Assembly (NCBI RefSeq): GCF_900496995.4 | Contig: NW_024470381.1 | Span: 858,687 to 922,686 of the forward strand | Direction of reading: 5' to 3' | From: Aquila chrysaetos chrysaetos | Lineage: Eukaryota; Chordata; Aves; Accipitriformes; Accipitridae | DNA: 64,000 bases | Part shown: one piece after another, positions 12,401 to 27,400 of the stretch | Layout of the letters: every line of letters begins with the position of its first letter | Numbering within the stretch: the stretch's first letter is position 1 | Program-made: the position numbers and the translations under genes | Notes under the pieces: generated by a model | Told to the model about the DNA's origin: nothing | Seen by the model: the letters and a program-made list of their open reading frames with translations, nothing else | Database searches by the model: none

Positions 12401-15400
12401 TCCGCTCTGACCTTCCTCTTTGCTCCTTCCCTTTGGCAGCCGTGTGACCGGTGGGCCTCTGCCGGCCCCGTACCTCCGCCAACGGAGACGCTGTGCCAGG
12501 TTGAACCCAGAAGACCTGAAAGCTCGTCCTGTTTTTTCCCACCTTGTCCTCCAACAAATCCTGTCTTGATTTAAGCCCATGCAGGTGCAAGGGGTGTCAG
12601 CTAGAATGGGATATGTGCCAGATATACCTGGAGAGGGGAGGTTTTAGGGCCAGACGCTGCTGCCATCTGTCTCCCTCAGCTTGCCAGGCTTCCCTGCTGC
12701 ACCGGTGCCCCGCGGGCGCTTGGTTTGTGGGTGCCACGTTATTCATTGGGAAATGAGCCAGAGCACAAGATGAGGGGGGAAAAGTGCCCCTTTGTTTCCT
12801 TTCCCCCCTTCCTACAGCTTCGCCAACTGCTTTGTTAGAAAGCTCAGGACCCCTGCACTTGGGGAGAGGAGCCAGAGGCTTCCCCTGCTGTCGAGACGCG
12901 TCTTCTGCTATCTCCAATGGAAAGCACAGGAGGGGAAAGACGTCTTCATCTGATTCCCCAGGATACAGCCAGGAAACCGCAGCAGCGTCGCGAAGGAGTG
13001 GGTGTGGAAACCCAGGTTAAAAAAAAACAAACCCAGAGGCGTCGTGTGGGTGAAGTCCTGCCATCCCGAGTGTTCAAGGCCTTGGTGTGTTCGGTTTGGA
13101 CCAGCATCGATGCTGAGCATCGTGGGAGCGAGGAAGCCTGGGTCGCTGCAGGTGTCAGGGTGTCTGCCAATGCAGGAGAGACCCTGGGGAGAGCTGGCTC
13201 ATGCCTCTGCCTGTGGCCATCAGGTGGAGAAGCTCCATAACCCACCTAGCTGGCAGGTGCTGTTCCCCCAAAATGTGGGATCCGGTGCTCTTTGCTGGAG
13301 GAAGAGCAAATCCGGGTGTCGGGGTGACTCTGGCACTGCCTTCCTCTCCCTGCATTGGGTGCCACCAGATCGAGAGCGAAGGAGCCGCTTGATTGCCAGC
13401 AAACTCCTCTGCTGGGTTTGGGTTTTTTTTATGCTTCCCTAGAGAAGAAAATAATTTTCTTGCAGCTGCTGTTCCCCTTGTGTGGGAAGACGGGACGTGA
13501 AGCCTCGCCTGGGAGAAGAAGCAGCAGCAGCAGGATGCTCCCGAGCAGAGGCAAAGAGTTAAGAGATCTCATTTGGTGACCTCGGGGATGGAGGTAAATA
13601 GTTTGATTTAGATCAAATTAAAGTCACTGCCTTTTCCTGGCCTGATCGGATTTTGGGACGTACTCCTTGAGCAGCTCCCTGCTGCCTACATCGGCTTCCG
13701 TCTCCTTTTCCTTACACTCTGCCTCCTGGGACACAGGCTTGAAGCAAGCGCAGGGAGCAAAACTAAGCAAAATGCAGCATGAACCTGTGAAAAATCAGCT
13801 TTTCTCTTCCATGACGCAGAGGCTGAGAAGACCAGCTGGCTGCAGCCGGAGGCTAATGCTGCCTGTTAATAAATAACGACCTGTTTGCTTTGGTGTCACC
13901 TTGTTTCGGGCTTGGGTGTGGTACGGAGGAGCGGGTGAAGCAAAACCCACTGTGGGCAGAGCGGTCAGGGGGCACTGAAACGTTGTTTTTCTCAGGAAGA
14001 AGCATTATTTGCATTTTAAACTTTATCCATGACCCTTTCTGGGTTTTTTTTCTGAATTTTCCAGGCTTTCTGCCGGTGCCTCGTCAGCTGAGCGGCTGTG
14101 GTTTGTGTTTTCCAGTGCCTGTGCCGTCGCTGGAGCAGGTCCTGGTGAAGCCGGCGGCTGCTCTGCCAGGAGCTGTGGGCTAAAATTAGTAGAAAATTAG
14201 TGGATGAAACACATCGAGCTACACAGGAGGTTGGGAAATACCCTCAATATTGCTCTTTGGATCTTAATCCGCCGAGCAATAATAAAGAGATTAATCAATA
14301 AGGTAGTTAACTCTGATTGGGGATATTAGCACAGGATTTTAAAATGGCAGAGGGAGTCGGGAAGTGAGTGGGGTCAAAGCCAGTCATCATTTGGGTAATA
14401 AATCTTAGTTCTTCATTAGGGAAACACGTTGAAGTCTTGTACAGCCACTGTTCTTCTGGGGGGACCTGAAGCATCATGAGACGAGTTCTGGTTTCCATCT
14501 CATTTTGTCCTTTAACGTGATTATTTTGGGGGCAGACTTTAAGGAAGGAGAGATCCAAGACGTGGTCAGGGATGTTCCGAATCGAAACCTGCACTGTCTC
14601 CAGCCTGCTCTTTCTAAAACCAAATCTTTGAATCTGTGGGTAATTCCACCCAAGCCAGGAGTGAGCTGCGCTTTCCTCACTCAAGTCACCTGCCCAACCG
14701 TGTGTAAATATGTATTTTATCAAATTTGTTTGCTGAACAGCTCTGCTTTGTTTTACGGACGGCGTCAGAGGCATAAAGCCCTTCTGCCAGCTCCGGAGCT
14801 GCTGAAGAACACGTGCTACAGGATCGGTTCAGCCCTCATGTAACTGCCCTGCTCTGTCAAAAAAAAAAGGCTTTTCCAAGAAATTTCAAGGGTTTTTTGA
14901 AGGTGGATATTACAGACACGGCAAATATTTGCTGGTGAGCCGCAAGACAGAGCTCAAACAGGAAATATTAGTATTGACTTGCAGGCTTCGTTACCACAAA
15001 CAGGCGGGAGAGCAGCCCTTTGTGAAGGGGGAGAAGAGAAACAAGGAGGGGCGGCATGCTCTAAAAACCAGCATGAAGATCCTTTTTAATTAAAACCCCT
15101 GATTTCTAGCGAGGAAATTCTCTCAGAGGGTCTCGGTCCTGATCCTAGGGATGCATCATTCGGGCAAAAGTAAGAATGTTTTTAGTGGATCTGAGTTTCA
15201 GAAGAGTGAGGTGGCCTCAGAGCAAAGCCTGAGCCTTGCAGGAAGAAGAACCGCTGCTCGGTGTTGGCGTTTAGCCTCCTTAAAAGCTTCGCTAGAGCAA
15301 AACCAAGATCAGATCCCAACTGCTCCTACCAGCAGCCCCACCAAGATGATCCGGAGCCACTGCGGAAGAGTTATGGGCTGTCTGGGTGATCTCATGCCAG

Positions 15401-18400
15401 AAATGCCGCAGGGATTGCTGGTTATGGGGACGTACAGAGCAGGCGCCGGGCTCGCCGGTGTTCTTGGTCTTGCCCGTACGCTTAGGCAAGTGGTTGTGAC
15501 TCTGGGGGGGGTAAACCCCGGGTGTTTTCCAGCTCCCGACAGATGCGGGAACTCTGGGTGCTTCCCCGGGAGGTGGGAACGGACTTGGCACTGGCGGTGA
15601 AGCCCAAAGGAGACCTGGGAGTAGCAGGTGAAAGGTTCCCACCAGTGATCTGGATCAGCTCGTGAGCGTTTAACCACGTGGATGAAACCATCCCGGGATG
15701 TTCTTTGGGAACAGGGAGTTGCTCCGATCCTCGTGGACCACAGCACCAGCATGCCTCTCAGCACAGGGGACAGCAAGCTTCTTGGTGCGCATCTCTGTGT
15801 GAAGGACGTTGGAAGCAGCTCAAGAAGATCACGAGACCTGTTAACTTCTTCCCACCAGATTTCCACTGAGGCTCGGCGAGCACCACGAGGTGGGAACAGA
15901 GATGTGCCGAGACATGCGCAGAGGGAAGCAGAAGCAAATCTCCGTCCTACAGCAATAAGGGTTGTTAAAATTTAGGACTTCCACCCAGGAGAGGGCAGAC
16001 CAAAGCCAGGAACTAATAAAAAACAGATTAGCAAAGCGTGCTTGAGTTCCAATCTGGGGACAAATCCTTCAGCCAGGACATTTTGGAGCCAGGTTCGCAG
16101 ACTTTTGCATTGTTCCATGTCCTTGTGTTCCCAGGATGCTTGTCCGCATTAGGACACCGGCGAGTCCTTTACTCTCCTCGCTGTTCCAAAATCATGCTTG
16201 GTTTTTTTTTTGAGGAAAGCATTCCTGTGGCAGATGGGATCAGAAACGTCGCAGTGCGCTGCTCATCCCCTCGCTAACCTGAATATTTCTCTTTTTTTAG
16301 ACACGGGGCTCGCTTGCCCTCAGTGGATTTTCCTCCATGGCACCTTCTTCAGCTCCTGGGGAATTGGCAACTTGACACATCCATGCGTCACTTCAGAGGA
16401 GCAAATGTTTTCTGTCTTTTGGGGCGTGAAAGCCATTCTTAGGTCTCGCCTAGTTAAGCGCTCACTTGGGGTGTATTTAAACCTTTGCTGCTTTGCTTGG
16501 CTGGGTGTTAGCTGTCCCCACAAACCTCGCCATGGTGGCCTGGGAAGCATCATACGGCTAAAAACTGCCAAAAACATGGGGTTTGGGTGGTGCAGCTGAG
16601 CCAGGGCACAGCGTTCCCTCTGCCATGTGTTGCTCAGACCCCATCCCGCTGCAGAGATGCCCAATGCGTTTGTATTGAACAGGAAAAAGATTAAAATAGC
16701 CCTTTATTTTTTTGTTTGTTTGTTTTGCAGCTGGTAGAGCATTTAGGTTTTTATCGAGCTCTCTGGGTGTCGTAATCCTCGGGCATGGGAGCTGGAGTGG
16801 GGGGTTGCTTCATGCTCTGCCAGATGAAGTTCCTGGGGAATCTGGTTTCACCAGATCATCTTCTGACTGGGGATGGCTTTAGTGTTTGTTTGGGCTGATC
16901 GCTGAACCGAAATCATGCCAAAAGCGGAGGTGGGCATCGCCTCACGTGGCTAATGATTCCGCGGCCGCCCGCGTCGCCTTCCCCGGCATCTGGAGCGGCA
17001 ACATTACCCGTGATTCAGGGAAGGCAGAAGCGGTGAGTAAATGCCACTTGGCCGCTTGGAGCCGAGCTCAGCGGCGGTGACAGCAGGAAAGTGTCCCTCC
17101 CACGGCTTCCAAACGAGGAGCCAAATTTCGAGGATGTATTTAGTAGAAGGTGACAACTCTGGGAGCTTTTAGCCGATGTCTTGTTGACTCAGGCTGATCC
17201 ACGCCCCCAAACTGAGTCCTTCGCACACTGCTCCGGCTGTCTCCAGAAGCCGATTAGGGAAAATCTGGAGTTATACTTAGGATTGGATGCGCCTTGTCTG
17301 GCTCCGTGCCCACACAGCGATTGCAAAGTGATTGAGCGAAAACCCAGAAGTTGAGCGAAACTAAAAGCAATAGGAATGTATTTGATGGCGCTATTTATTA
17401 AGCACCGCAGCAACCTGCTGAGGTGAGGGGGGGGTCGGGGTTTGTCATCCCGTGACTCTTTTTAAAAGCTTTTCTGCTCCCGAAATTGCGGCTGGAGGAG
17501 GCTGGAGGTGCTGACTGCGCTTCTCTGGCCCCTTTTTCTGCCCAAGCAGGAGAGGGCTTGCTCCCGTAGACGTGTTCGAGCAAGCCCTGCTCAGGTTTTG
17601 CTTCGTTCCATCACCTTGGAACATCCTTAATCCTTGTAATCTCCTTGCCAGGCTCTTCTGCCGGGTGTAAATCCTGGTAGATAGTGGCGTCCAATGGGGG
17701 AACGTGGATGTGTCAGTTCCTGCAAATACAACCGTAACTTTTAATTCTTACCCTGTACCTTTTCAGCCCAGAACGTGACTGTCGATGAAATCATGACCGC
17801 CTACAAGCAAGCCTGCCAGAAGCTGAACTGCAAGCAAATACCCAAACTACTGAAACAGATACAGGTAGAGCTGGTGCAGGTGTTGTCCCAGCACCAAATA
17901 ATCAAATACAACCCTTTATTCCATGACTTGCCTTAGATTTTTACAGTCGCTGGTGCATCAGGCGGGAGCAAAGACTCCTGTTTAAATAGCATGAGCATGT
18001 TTCTGGACAGATGAAACTTGCTGCCGAGCGCAAAAGCGAAGGAGTTTGCTAGCAAAATATTATGTGTAATTTAACGTGCTGCCAGACCCTGTTTTTCCTT
18101 GCTGAAGCTGCATCTGCTGTGCAGGGGGTAGCTCCAGCCTTGCCGGAGGTGGGCTCTGACGTCCCCGCTGCCCCCCGCTTCCCGTCCCACCTTCGAGCCA
18201 GGGGACGAGACTTGAACGGGCTTGTTTGCAAAGCGGTTTATACCTCAGATGTTGTTTTAAATGGAAGTCTGCACATGTGGTCAGGGGACGGAAGCCCGCA
18301 GGGAGACCGCGATGAGGGCTGTGGTTTTCCCTGCTGTCGTGGGGTGAATAAAAGTCCCATTTAAATCCTCAGGCCTGAGAGCAGCATGCTGGAGCATGAT

Positions 18401-21400
18401 GTTTAAAGCTCTTCCCTTTACCTGGGAGGGAAGATTTTTGCTTTTTCACCCGCTGTGCCTTCCCCGGGCAGCTCCGGTGCCTCCGTGTGCAGAGACAGAC
18501 CCTCATCTTCATCAGCCACTCTTCCTCATAGAGCTCCAAGACCTTGTCCCGGGGAGGGTCACCAGTTTTCCCCATGACTCGCATGGATGTAGCCTACAAA
18601 GCGCTGTAGGTGGCAGCTTTGATTTCGAGTGAACGTCGGGCTGAGAGTTCCCATACCCTCTCTTTGTTTGGGAGAGGATTTGCCCAATTTGTCATGTTAA
18701 CCTCGTTATTCTAATGCGTTAATTCCCCTCCCCTTTCCCCCCTCGCCTTCCTCCTCCTCCTCCTGAGTATGAAATGCTGCTTTTTCTTTTGCAGGAATTT
18801 AAAGATCTGGCTCCCAGGATAGACTGCTTAGATCTGAAAGGTACGCCCCTTTTCCATCACCAGGGGATTTTATTTTTCTTCTGGGCAATCCTGGTGTTTC
18901 ACTCCATTAGTACGGCTCTTGCTGCAGTCATGGTCCCACCTGGGGCTCTTGCAGGCTAGAGCAGGAGAGAGCCTTAAGCCCAGCACGAGTAGAAAACTGA
19001 GTACCGGAGGTGTTTCTGTACGAGGGGTATTAATGTCCTGGTCAAGGAGCACCAAAAAAGCAACAGAATAGCTTCAACCCTCGAGCAGCAGACTGTCCCT
19101 CACCACCTCCAAGCACTGTCCACATACCCCCCTGCCTCCCAAAACGGCTCATTTGGAGCATGAGTTAGAGCTGAGCCAAAGCAGGTTTGCCGGAATATTT
19201 TTCCGACGGATGTCTCAAAACTCCTTGCGCAATGGGAAAATTGGAAAGGCGTTCCAGTTAATTCTTCTTACTGCAAACATCTTTGTGAACAATGGCTTTT
19301 GTGGAGCATCTCCCGTAGCTCCAGGAAGGAGAGGAAGAAGGTCGCCTCTGCTTCCCTGCAAGGTCTCTGCTAGGCAAATATTTTACGGGGGGGGGGGGGG
19401 GGTCTTCTCACAGTAGCTCGCTGCCTCTTGCCTTCTTCTGGTCTCCTTCCCTTCCTAAAGAGCCTCTTCTGTCCCTCTGCGCTGGGGCATGCCTCCCAAA
19501 ACCAACCTGGGAGACTGGCAGCAAGAGCAGTCACGTAGCAGGGATGCTCCCGCAACACAGCCGGGGAAAAGATGGAATGGTCAACGTTGGCCGGAGTGTT
19601 CTTCCTTCGTTGAACGATGGTGTTGGTGGTGTTCCTCAACCCTGGGTTGTCCTGGCAGCGTCTGCCTCTTGCTGAGGTCCTGCCCGGGCTGTCCCGGTTT
19701 CCCAGTGAAACTCATTGGGTGCGTGAGTGGCTGTTGTTTGCTCTGGCAAGATCCAGCTTGGCTCTAGGGACAGAAGCCATCTGCAGGGGCTGCAGTCTTG
19801 GGGTTTAATCCGTAGCATTTGGTGGCTTTTGTCACTTATTCAGTGTTGGGGGGGGGGAAATCTGAAGGCTGGGGAACCACAAGGAAATAACCTCGCTGCA
19901 TGGGGAGCCGGGGTGTCTGTGTCCTGAGCTGATTCGCCTGGAGCAGGACAGATGTGCTGCTGGAGGAGTAACAATGCAAGCTTGCCCAAATGTCCCCCCA
20001 AAATAAATCTTTTACAGGCCCCATTGCCATCATTTGGACTCAGTTTTGTCAGACAGGACTTTTTTCTTGACTTCTTGCAAATCCTGCAGCCAGCTGGCTG
20101 GGCAACTGGAGCCTGTGTCCCCCCTTCCCCTAGAAATGGGGGTTTCTCAGAAGACCCCAAGCAATGCAGAAGCCCAGCTGCTGCTTGCATTATGCCATTA
20201 TATGTGATATAATGCTGGCACGGCCCAGACTCGGACGTCAGCGATGGGTTCATAGTCCCCCTCCACAGCACTTGCTTTGCTTGACCATTTCCCACCCGGT
20301 GTTCAGCCACCTGTGCTGGATCCCCCATCGCGATGGTTATTATGACAGAAACAAAGCTCTGGGTTTATTTTAAGCTGCTTTTTCACTTGAGCTGGTGTCG
20401 GACGTTGCCTCTTCCCGCTTCAAGACATCGGAGGGAGCTGATGAGGGATTGCAGCTCGCCGTGGTCTTGTTGAGTGAATTCCCAGCTCCGCAGGGTGAGA
20501 TTGGCCCGTGGCTTGGCTCCGGCGTGGAACAGGCGATCTATTTGCAAAGCATGGGCTGGTTCCCTGTCGCTGTCGCCTTCATTGACAAGGCTAATACCAG
20601 CCGGTGGGCCGCAGGCTGGTGGGGCTGCCGGAGACCCCAACGGGCGACCGTTTGCTGCTGTGTTTTGGGCTTTCGATGTTTTGGAGGGGATCAGTGGGGT
20701 TGCAGGCGATGGTGCACAAGACCTGGCTGCCATCGCCTTGTTCTTCATATGGGGAGGGGATGGGATCTACCAGTGTTTAGAAGGAAAGGCAGAGCTTCCA
20801 CCTCCACATTTGCACGTCCTCCCCTCCCCACATTTGGTTTGCCTGGCAAAACCACCTGCTGGCGATTGACACGGTGTCTAAAAGCAGCCAGCACTGATGC
20901 TTATTGGGGGAAAACTTCCCCCTTTTTCAACCAGAAGTAGCTTGTGCAGTGCTATGGGGAGAATCACAGCCCCATAAGCCAGTGGGGATGAGCTGTCATG
21001 GCCTGTCTGTAGGCTGGCCAACCCCTCAGGCCTCAGAGACTTGCTGCTGTGCAGGGCTGGCAAGGATGATCCGAGGAAATAAGGAAAAAAAAATAAGTAA
21101 ATGAAAAGCCCAAAGTCTTGGGAAATGTTCTCGAAGCAGCTTGTGCCAGCACTTCCCTAAATTGAAATGTGAATAATTTAATTTGTCGGAGGCAGCAAAA
21201 CAGCGCGTGTATTTACGATGCATGTGCATTTATGATGCGTGTGCAGGGATTTAATTTTGACCCCATGGTGCTTTTATATAGCAAAAAGAGCAATCAGCTG
21301 GCCGTTAGTTTGTCAGCGGAGAGGCTCGTAACGTAATTCCAGATGGACTGAAGCTGGTGAGGGGCTGGCTTGTTGGGAAGACGGCTCTTTGCCCAGCGAG

Positions 21401-24400
21401 GAGACAGAAATCCTGGGTTTCAGTGAGTTTTAGGCAGTGAAAGCGTTGCTGCTGTGGCTGGTCTGTGTTGGGGGAGCAACCGCGCTGGTTTTTAGGTGGA
21501 TTCTGCAAATCCTCCGGGATCGCTGCATGTAATCGAGCGAGAGACATCCTTTCCGAAGTCTCCCTGTGGATCCCTCTCCGAGCTTGTGGCACTGCTGGTG
21601 AGCCCCAGCGTGGCTTTCGGGGCTCCCTGCAACGACCGATCCCTGGCTGTTAATGAGAAATACTCATCCGAGGTGATGCTTTCTGCTGCTGGGCCAGGCA
21701 CACGTGAATAAATTGATGTGAATGCCCAATATTGGATTTGAATTGCCCTTCAGGCAGGTTGTTCGAAAGGTGGGCTGCCTCCGAACGGGGGAGAAAGTTG
21801 CCTTTCCACGTGTTCTCTATCCTGTGATTTGGGGCTCTCAAGCTCACAGCTGCATGTGTTTTGTGCTGAAGCACCCAAATTCATCTTATTCTGCTCTTTC
21901 CCCAGGGGAGAAGCTGGATTACAAAGCCTGCGAGGCGCTGGAAGAAATTTTCAAGCGGGTCCAGTTCAAAATTGTCAATTTGGAGCAAACGAGCTTGGAT
22001 GAAGACGTAAGTGGCCGTGACCTCTCCCGGCTTCTCGTTCCTGTTTCGCAGCTAATGCAAACCTCATGGGTTTTGTTGTCAGTCCTTAACTCCTCCTGGG
22101 CGCTGACTTATTTTTTGGGGGCTGTACTGTGTCGCCGTACCCATTCCCTTCATACCCATGTCTGCAGCATTTGCTGCTCCAAAAGGAAGAGGTTGACTGC
22201 TCGCTCTGAAGCCCGGGTGGCCACGAAGCTCTGAGGCATTTTTCAATACGTATTATAAAAGCTGTTTTGAAAGCTGAGGGAATTGCGGGCAGCTCTCAGG
22301 TGGCTTTTTGGGGCTGAGGATGAAGTTCAGGCTCCCTTCTGCACATCCCGTCCCAACTTGCCTTCTTCCTCCCTCGCAATGCTTGGGGCCCTGAGTTCAG
22401 GTCCCAGTGGGTAAGCGGAGGAGGTTAAAAATTAAGGAAGTGGTTAAAAATTATTTTAGCCAGCTCCAATCCCAAGTTCCCCTTGCCCTGGAGCATCCCC
22501 TTTCAGTCCTCATGTCTTCAAGGGTCTTGTTTTTCCCGTGTTGTCCATCCCTATCCCGAACCCGGCTTCAGACATATCTTGTCCCTCTTTGCTTGGAAGT
22601 TCTTGATGCTTTTTTCCCCCCATTTTCCCTGCTTGAGCAGCACTTTGGGAAGGCTCAGCTGTCACGAGCTTCTCGGGGCCACTGCCCACATCCGATACGA
22701 AGTGGGGAAAAAAAAATGTGACTTGGATGGTGGCTCCTGATCTGACCCCATGACGGCACTGGCTCCAAGCCATGGCGGTTCCTCGCTGACCCCATCCCAT
22801 CCCAGGGCCGTGCCGATGCAACCAGCCGGGATCCCACCTGACTCAGGCACTAGGGGCACAATCCTGCTGGGCTGCCAGGGAGGGCCACAGCCCCAGGATG
22901 GGGCTGTTTCGGGGACGGATGAGTCCCCTGATGGCACCGCAACCTGGCAAGGGATGTGGGGCTGTAGAGCAGGGGCGAGCTGGCTGAGCTCGTGACATCT
23001 TTGGCCATAAAATGATCCCGTGCTTCATTCGACTCATTATCTTGCAGGAGCAACAATTATATGTTAATAATTTAAACGTATCCCATGGCTTCAGAGCTGG
23101 ACGGTGCAGGCAGAGAGATTGCAGACCTCGGCGCTTTACGCTTTTCTCTTCTGGTTGCGGTAGAGCAAGACCGGCTGCGGTAGAGCAAGACCATCTGCCA
23201 GGCACGAGGTGTCCGACGTGTCTCCCTGTCTGCTGCCGGGGCTGAAAAACAGCTGCAGAGGGTTAATGCCGGCTCCCCGCAGCCCTGAGACCTCCCACTC
23301 CCATCCCTGTCCCTCCGATTCATTCAGCATCAACAGCCTTTTTCTCCCGGGTGCGTCATGCCGGGGACTTAGTCACCCAGATTCTTCTCCTTCTCATTTC
23401 CTGCCGATGAGCATCCCCTTTCCAGCAGAAAGTCCTGTTGTTCCCCAAAGACCTGTTCTTTCTCTTGTTTGCCTTCATGCTGGTGTTTTCCAGTCCTCCA
23501 GGTCTCTCCGCATTTATTTTCTTTCTGGAAGCCTTACAGCGCTTTTGTGGCTCTTCTCTGCCTGCTCCAGCATATCTTTTAGCTAATTTTCTCCAAAGAG
23601 GCTCATTATGTAATTAAGCAAATTGTTCCGCTTCTGCCATAGGAGCTTTAGACGTTTCACAGGCATGAGTCCTGCTCTGCTAATCCCTTTCACTCCTAAC
23701 CCTGATATAAGTCTTGGGTTTTATACTTTTTTTTTTTTTTTTTTAATTAGCCCGATTGGATTATCAAGTGGTTTCTTGGCTGGGAAAGTGTCGCTGCTGC
23801 ATGCAGAGCTGGATAACCCCGCAGGGAGCGGACAGGCACTGAGCCGATAGCCCAGCCTCAGCTCAGGTTCAATATCCAGGAAAAAAACCCAAACCAAACC
23901 GTTTTCCCATGTCCTCAGAAGTGTCATTCAAGTGCCTGCGCATCCCTGGTGCCGTAACCTGCTCCAGCCGAGTTCGCTTTCTCTCCTGGTTCCAGGAGGG
24001 GGAGGGGAGGGGTTGAATCCCTCTGCAAGATGCCTGTGTCGGGCTTGCTCGTGGAAATCTTTGCCCGCAGGCTTTACCTCGGGGAGGTGGCTCTGCCGGC
24101 ACGGCCTACAGCAGGGAATGGCTGCGCTGGAGCTGTCATCCCATCCCAGGCTTTGCTGGGTCCCTGTCTGCCCCAGTGACGGTTCCTGAGCGCATGCCCG
24201 GTGGTAGGGACATGGGGAATATGGCGAGATGTCTTCTTTTTGGGGGGGGGCGGCACAGAAAATCTGCAGAGAGTCCCTCGAAGAGGCTGGAGAGACCCGG
24301 GGAGGACCCGGCTGCGCCATGGCCGGGGGAGCACCCCGGGCTGCTGCAGGGTTGGCACGGGGACGTGCAAAGTGCCACGGTGCCAGCAGGCATGGGGATG

Positions 24401-27400
24401 GGTGGAATTGTCACCTGAGGTGCCAATTTGTTTGCGCTTGAGGTTGAAAGAAGGGGTTTTGTTGCCTGGGCTGCCTTGGGTGGGGGTCATGGACCTTGTC
24501 TGCAAGAATTTAAGGACTTAATACCAGAGCAGTGATGCGACATCATGCGAGAGGTATCTGGAGGAGCCGGCTTGTGCCTGAGCCGCTTGCGTCCTAGCAC
24601 AGCAAAACCTCTATTTTATTTTTTTTTTGACTCTCAAACCCCGCTCAGCTTCTGCCTGCCTGCTTAATGCAGCTTTTCCATCTGCCTTTGTTTTGCAGGG
24701 TGCCTCGGCGTTATTTGATATGATTGAGTATTATGAGTCAGCAACGCACCTCAACATCTCCTTTAATAAACACATCGGCACCCGAGGCTGGCAGGCAGCT
24801 GCCCACATGATGAGGAAGGTTTGTGCTCCTTCGTGAATATTTTCGGCACCCGCTTTTAACTCCCTGCGGCCGCATGGGTGGTCTCAGGCAAGTCTCTCAA
24901 AAGACTCCCGAGACCCGGAGGTGTGGTTTTGTGCTCGCCTGTCCAGAAAACCACCCGGTTCAGAAAAACCTGGTAAGCCCAGGCTTGGAGGCAAGGAAAA
25001 AAAAAAAATCGCCCTTCCCACCTGTCTAATGCCTTGACGAGTACCCAGAGCATAGAAAATAGAAATGCAAATCCCAGCAAAAAAAAAGGAGCAGGCTGTT
25101 ATTAGTGGCATGCTCGCAAGGTCAGCCTCTTGAGCTGGGTATTCATTATCTTTACAGCAGGATGACTAGCACTGGGGTTTGGCTTTTGCAGGGCTAATTA
25201 ACCTCATTGTTCCGTGCTTGAGTTTGCTCTGAAAACCGAGTGCAGAGGAGACAGCGTCTCATGCTCCCCGCTTGGGGCGCGGCACAAAACCACCCTCAAT
25301 CCGCAATTACCTCTGGACCCGCTAATTTTAATTGCGGCACTGCCGATGTTTCACCCAACGCTGCCGGTGTGTTGCACAACTCAGGTTTGAAAGCCGGCGT
25401 CCTGGTAGCGTTCCCTGCCCCGTGCAAGCGTCTTCGTGCTGGGGCTGATATCGGGAGCTGGAGCTTGCGCAGTGCAGGCAATGCCCACGCCGTGTTTTGG
25501 AGAAGCCAGATGTCACGCCGCGGTGCTGGCCGACCCCGTAATGATGCTTTAAAACCGGCTGCATGTACATGGGTGTGGTGAAGGAGCTTGAGACGCCCTT
25601 GGGACGTTGGGGCTCTTAGTTTCTGGGTAGGTGAGGGAGAATCTGGAGGTGTGAAAGGGCTTACGTTAGCACCCAAAATGGTAAATCAGCCCAAACAGAG
25701 GCCATTGGCATGCTGTGCATCTCGAGCAGGAATAGATGGTATGTGTGAAGCCAGGGAAGGATCTTAGGGCTCGGAGGCAAACCCCAGACAAGGGACACAT
25801 GGCTCGATGCCTTCCCAGACCCCGGATCCAGAGAGCTCAGGGCAGCACATCCTCGGATGTGTAAGGCCGAGGGAAGCTTTTCTTTCAAGAATGTGATGCT
25901 GCTGTGGTCACCTGAAGCACATCCTCCCCAGTGCTGTAGCACGAGGGAGACGGCAGACTCGGTGCGGAGGCGATTCTCCAGGAGATAAGGTATTTATCTG
26001 GAATTGTGTGGTTCGAGCATGGAGCTTGGTGCGGGCTGTCCTGGCACACGGGGTTATCTTGAGTGGTTCCTGCTGGCTCTTTGCCTCTTATCTGAAGCCT
26101 GTGGGGTGACCAAAACAATGTTTTGGATGGGCGTAAGTAATTCCAGGAGCTCTTACCTGAGCGTCGGTAGCTGGGATGGGACTTGGCCTGTAAAATAGCC
26201 TGGCCTTAAACCCGACCTAGAAAAACAGCCAAAAAAACACAGCGGCTGAGACTGCACGGGGCTGAGCGCTGATCCCTCTCATGTCTTCCTCCCAGACAAA
26301 CTGCCTGCAGTACCTGGATGCCCGAAACACGCCCTTGCTGGACCACTCGGCGCCCTTCGTGGCGCGTGCCCTCCGCATCAGCAGCAGCCTGATCATCCTG
26401 CACCTGGAGAACACCAGCCTTTCGGGACGCCCGCTCATGCTGCTGGGTGAGTCACCAGAGAACGGGCACCGAGCTCAGGCATCTGCAGCGCCCACCTGTA
26501 TCCCAAATCACGGCAAGATGACGGCTGCACGGGACAGAGTGGCGCCGATGCCAGGCTCGCCCTCCCGGCGATGCTCAGCGAGGTCTCGGGGCGGTCGCTG
26601 CCGGGGTGCCCTTGCTGACGCGTGGCAGAGCTGGTGTCTGTCCCAGGTGGGAGATCCAGTGTTTCTGTGCCAGCCCAGCCTGCAGGCAGTGGGTGTAAGA
26701 CAGTTCTGGGTGGCCCCCATCGTTAAGCTAATGAATTAGTGATAAATCATAGCCGGGCTGGAGCTAATAGCAGTGTTGTGATAACAGCAATGAGCTAAGG
26801 GTTCAGGCAGGGGAGTGTTTCTGGGGTGTCGTGGTTTAACCCCAGCCAGCAACTAAGCACCATGCAGCCGCTCACTCACTCCCCCCCCACCCAGTGGGAC
26901 GGGGGAGAAAATCGGGAAAAAGAAGCAAAACCCACGGATTGAGATAAGAACAGTTTAATAGAACAGAAAAGAAGAAACGAATAATGATAATGATAACACT
27001 AATAGAATGACAACAGCAATAATGAAAGGATTGGAATGTACAAATGATGTGCAGTGTAATTGCTCACCACCCGCCGACCGGCACCCAGCTAGTCCCCGAG
27101 CGGCGATTCCCCGCCCCCACTCCCCAGTTCCTATACTAGATGTGACATCCCATGGTATGGAATACCCCGTTGGCCAGTTTGGGTCAGCTGCCCTGGCTGT
27201 GTCCCATGCCAACTTCTTGTGCCCCTCCAGCTTTCTCGCTGGCTGGGCATGAGAAGCTGAAAAATCCTTTACATTAGTCTAAACACTACTAGCAACAACT
27301 GAAAACATCAGTGTTGTCAGCATTCTTTGCATACTGAACTCAAAACATAGCACCGTACCAGCTACTAGGAAGACAGTTAACTCTATCCCTGCTGAAACTA

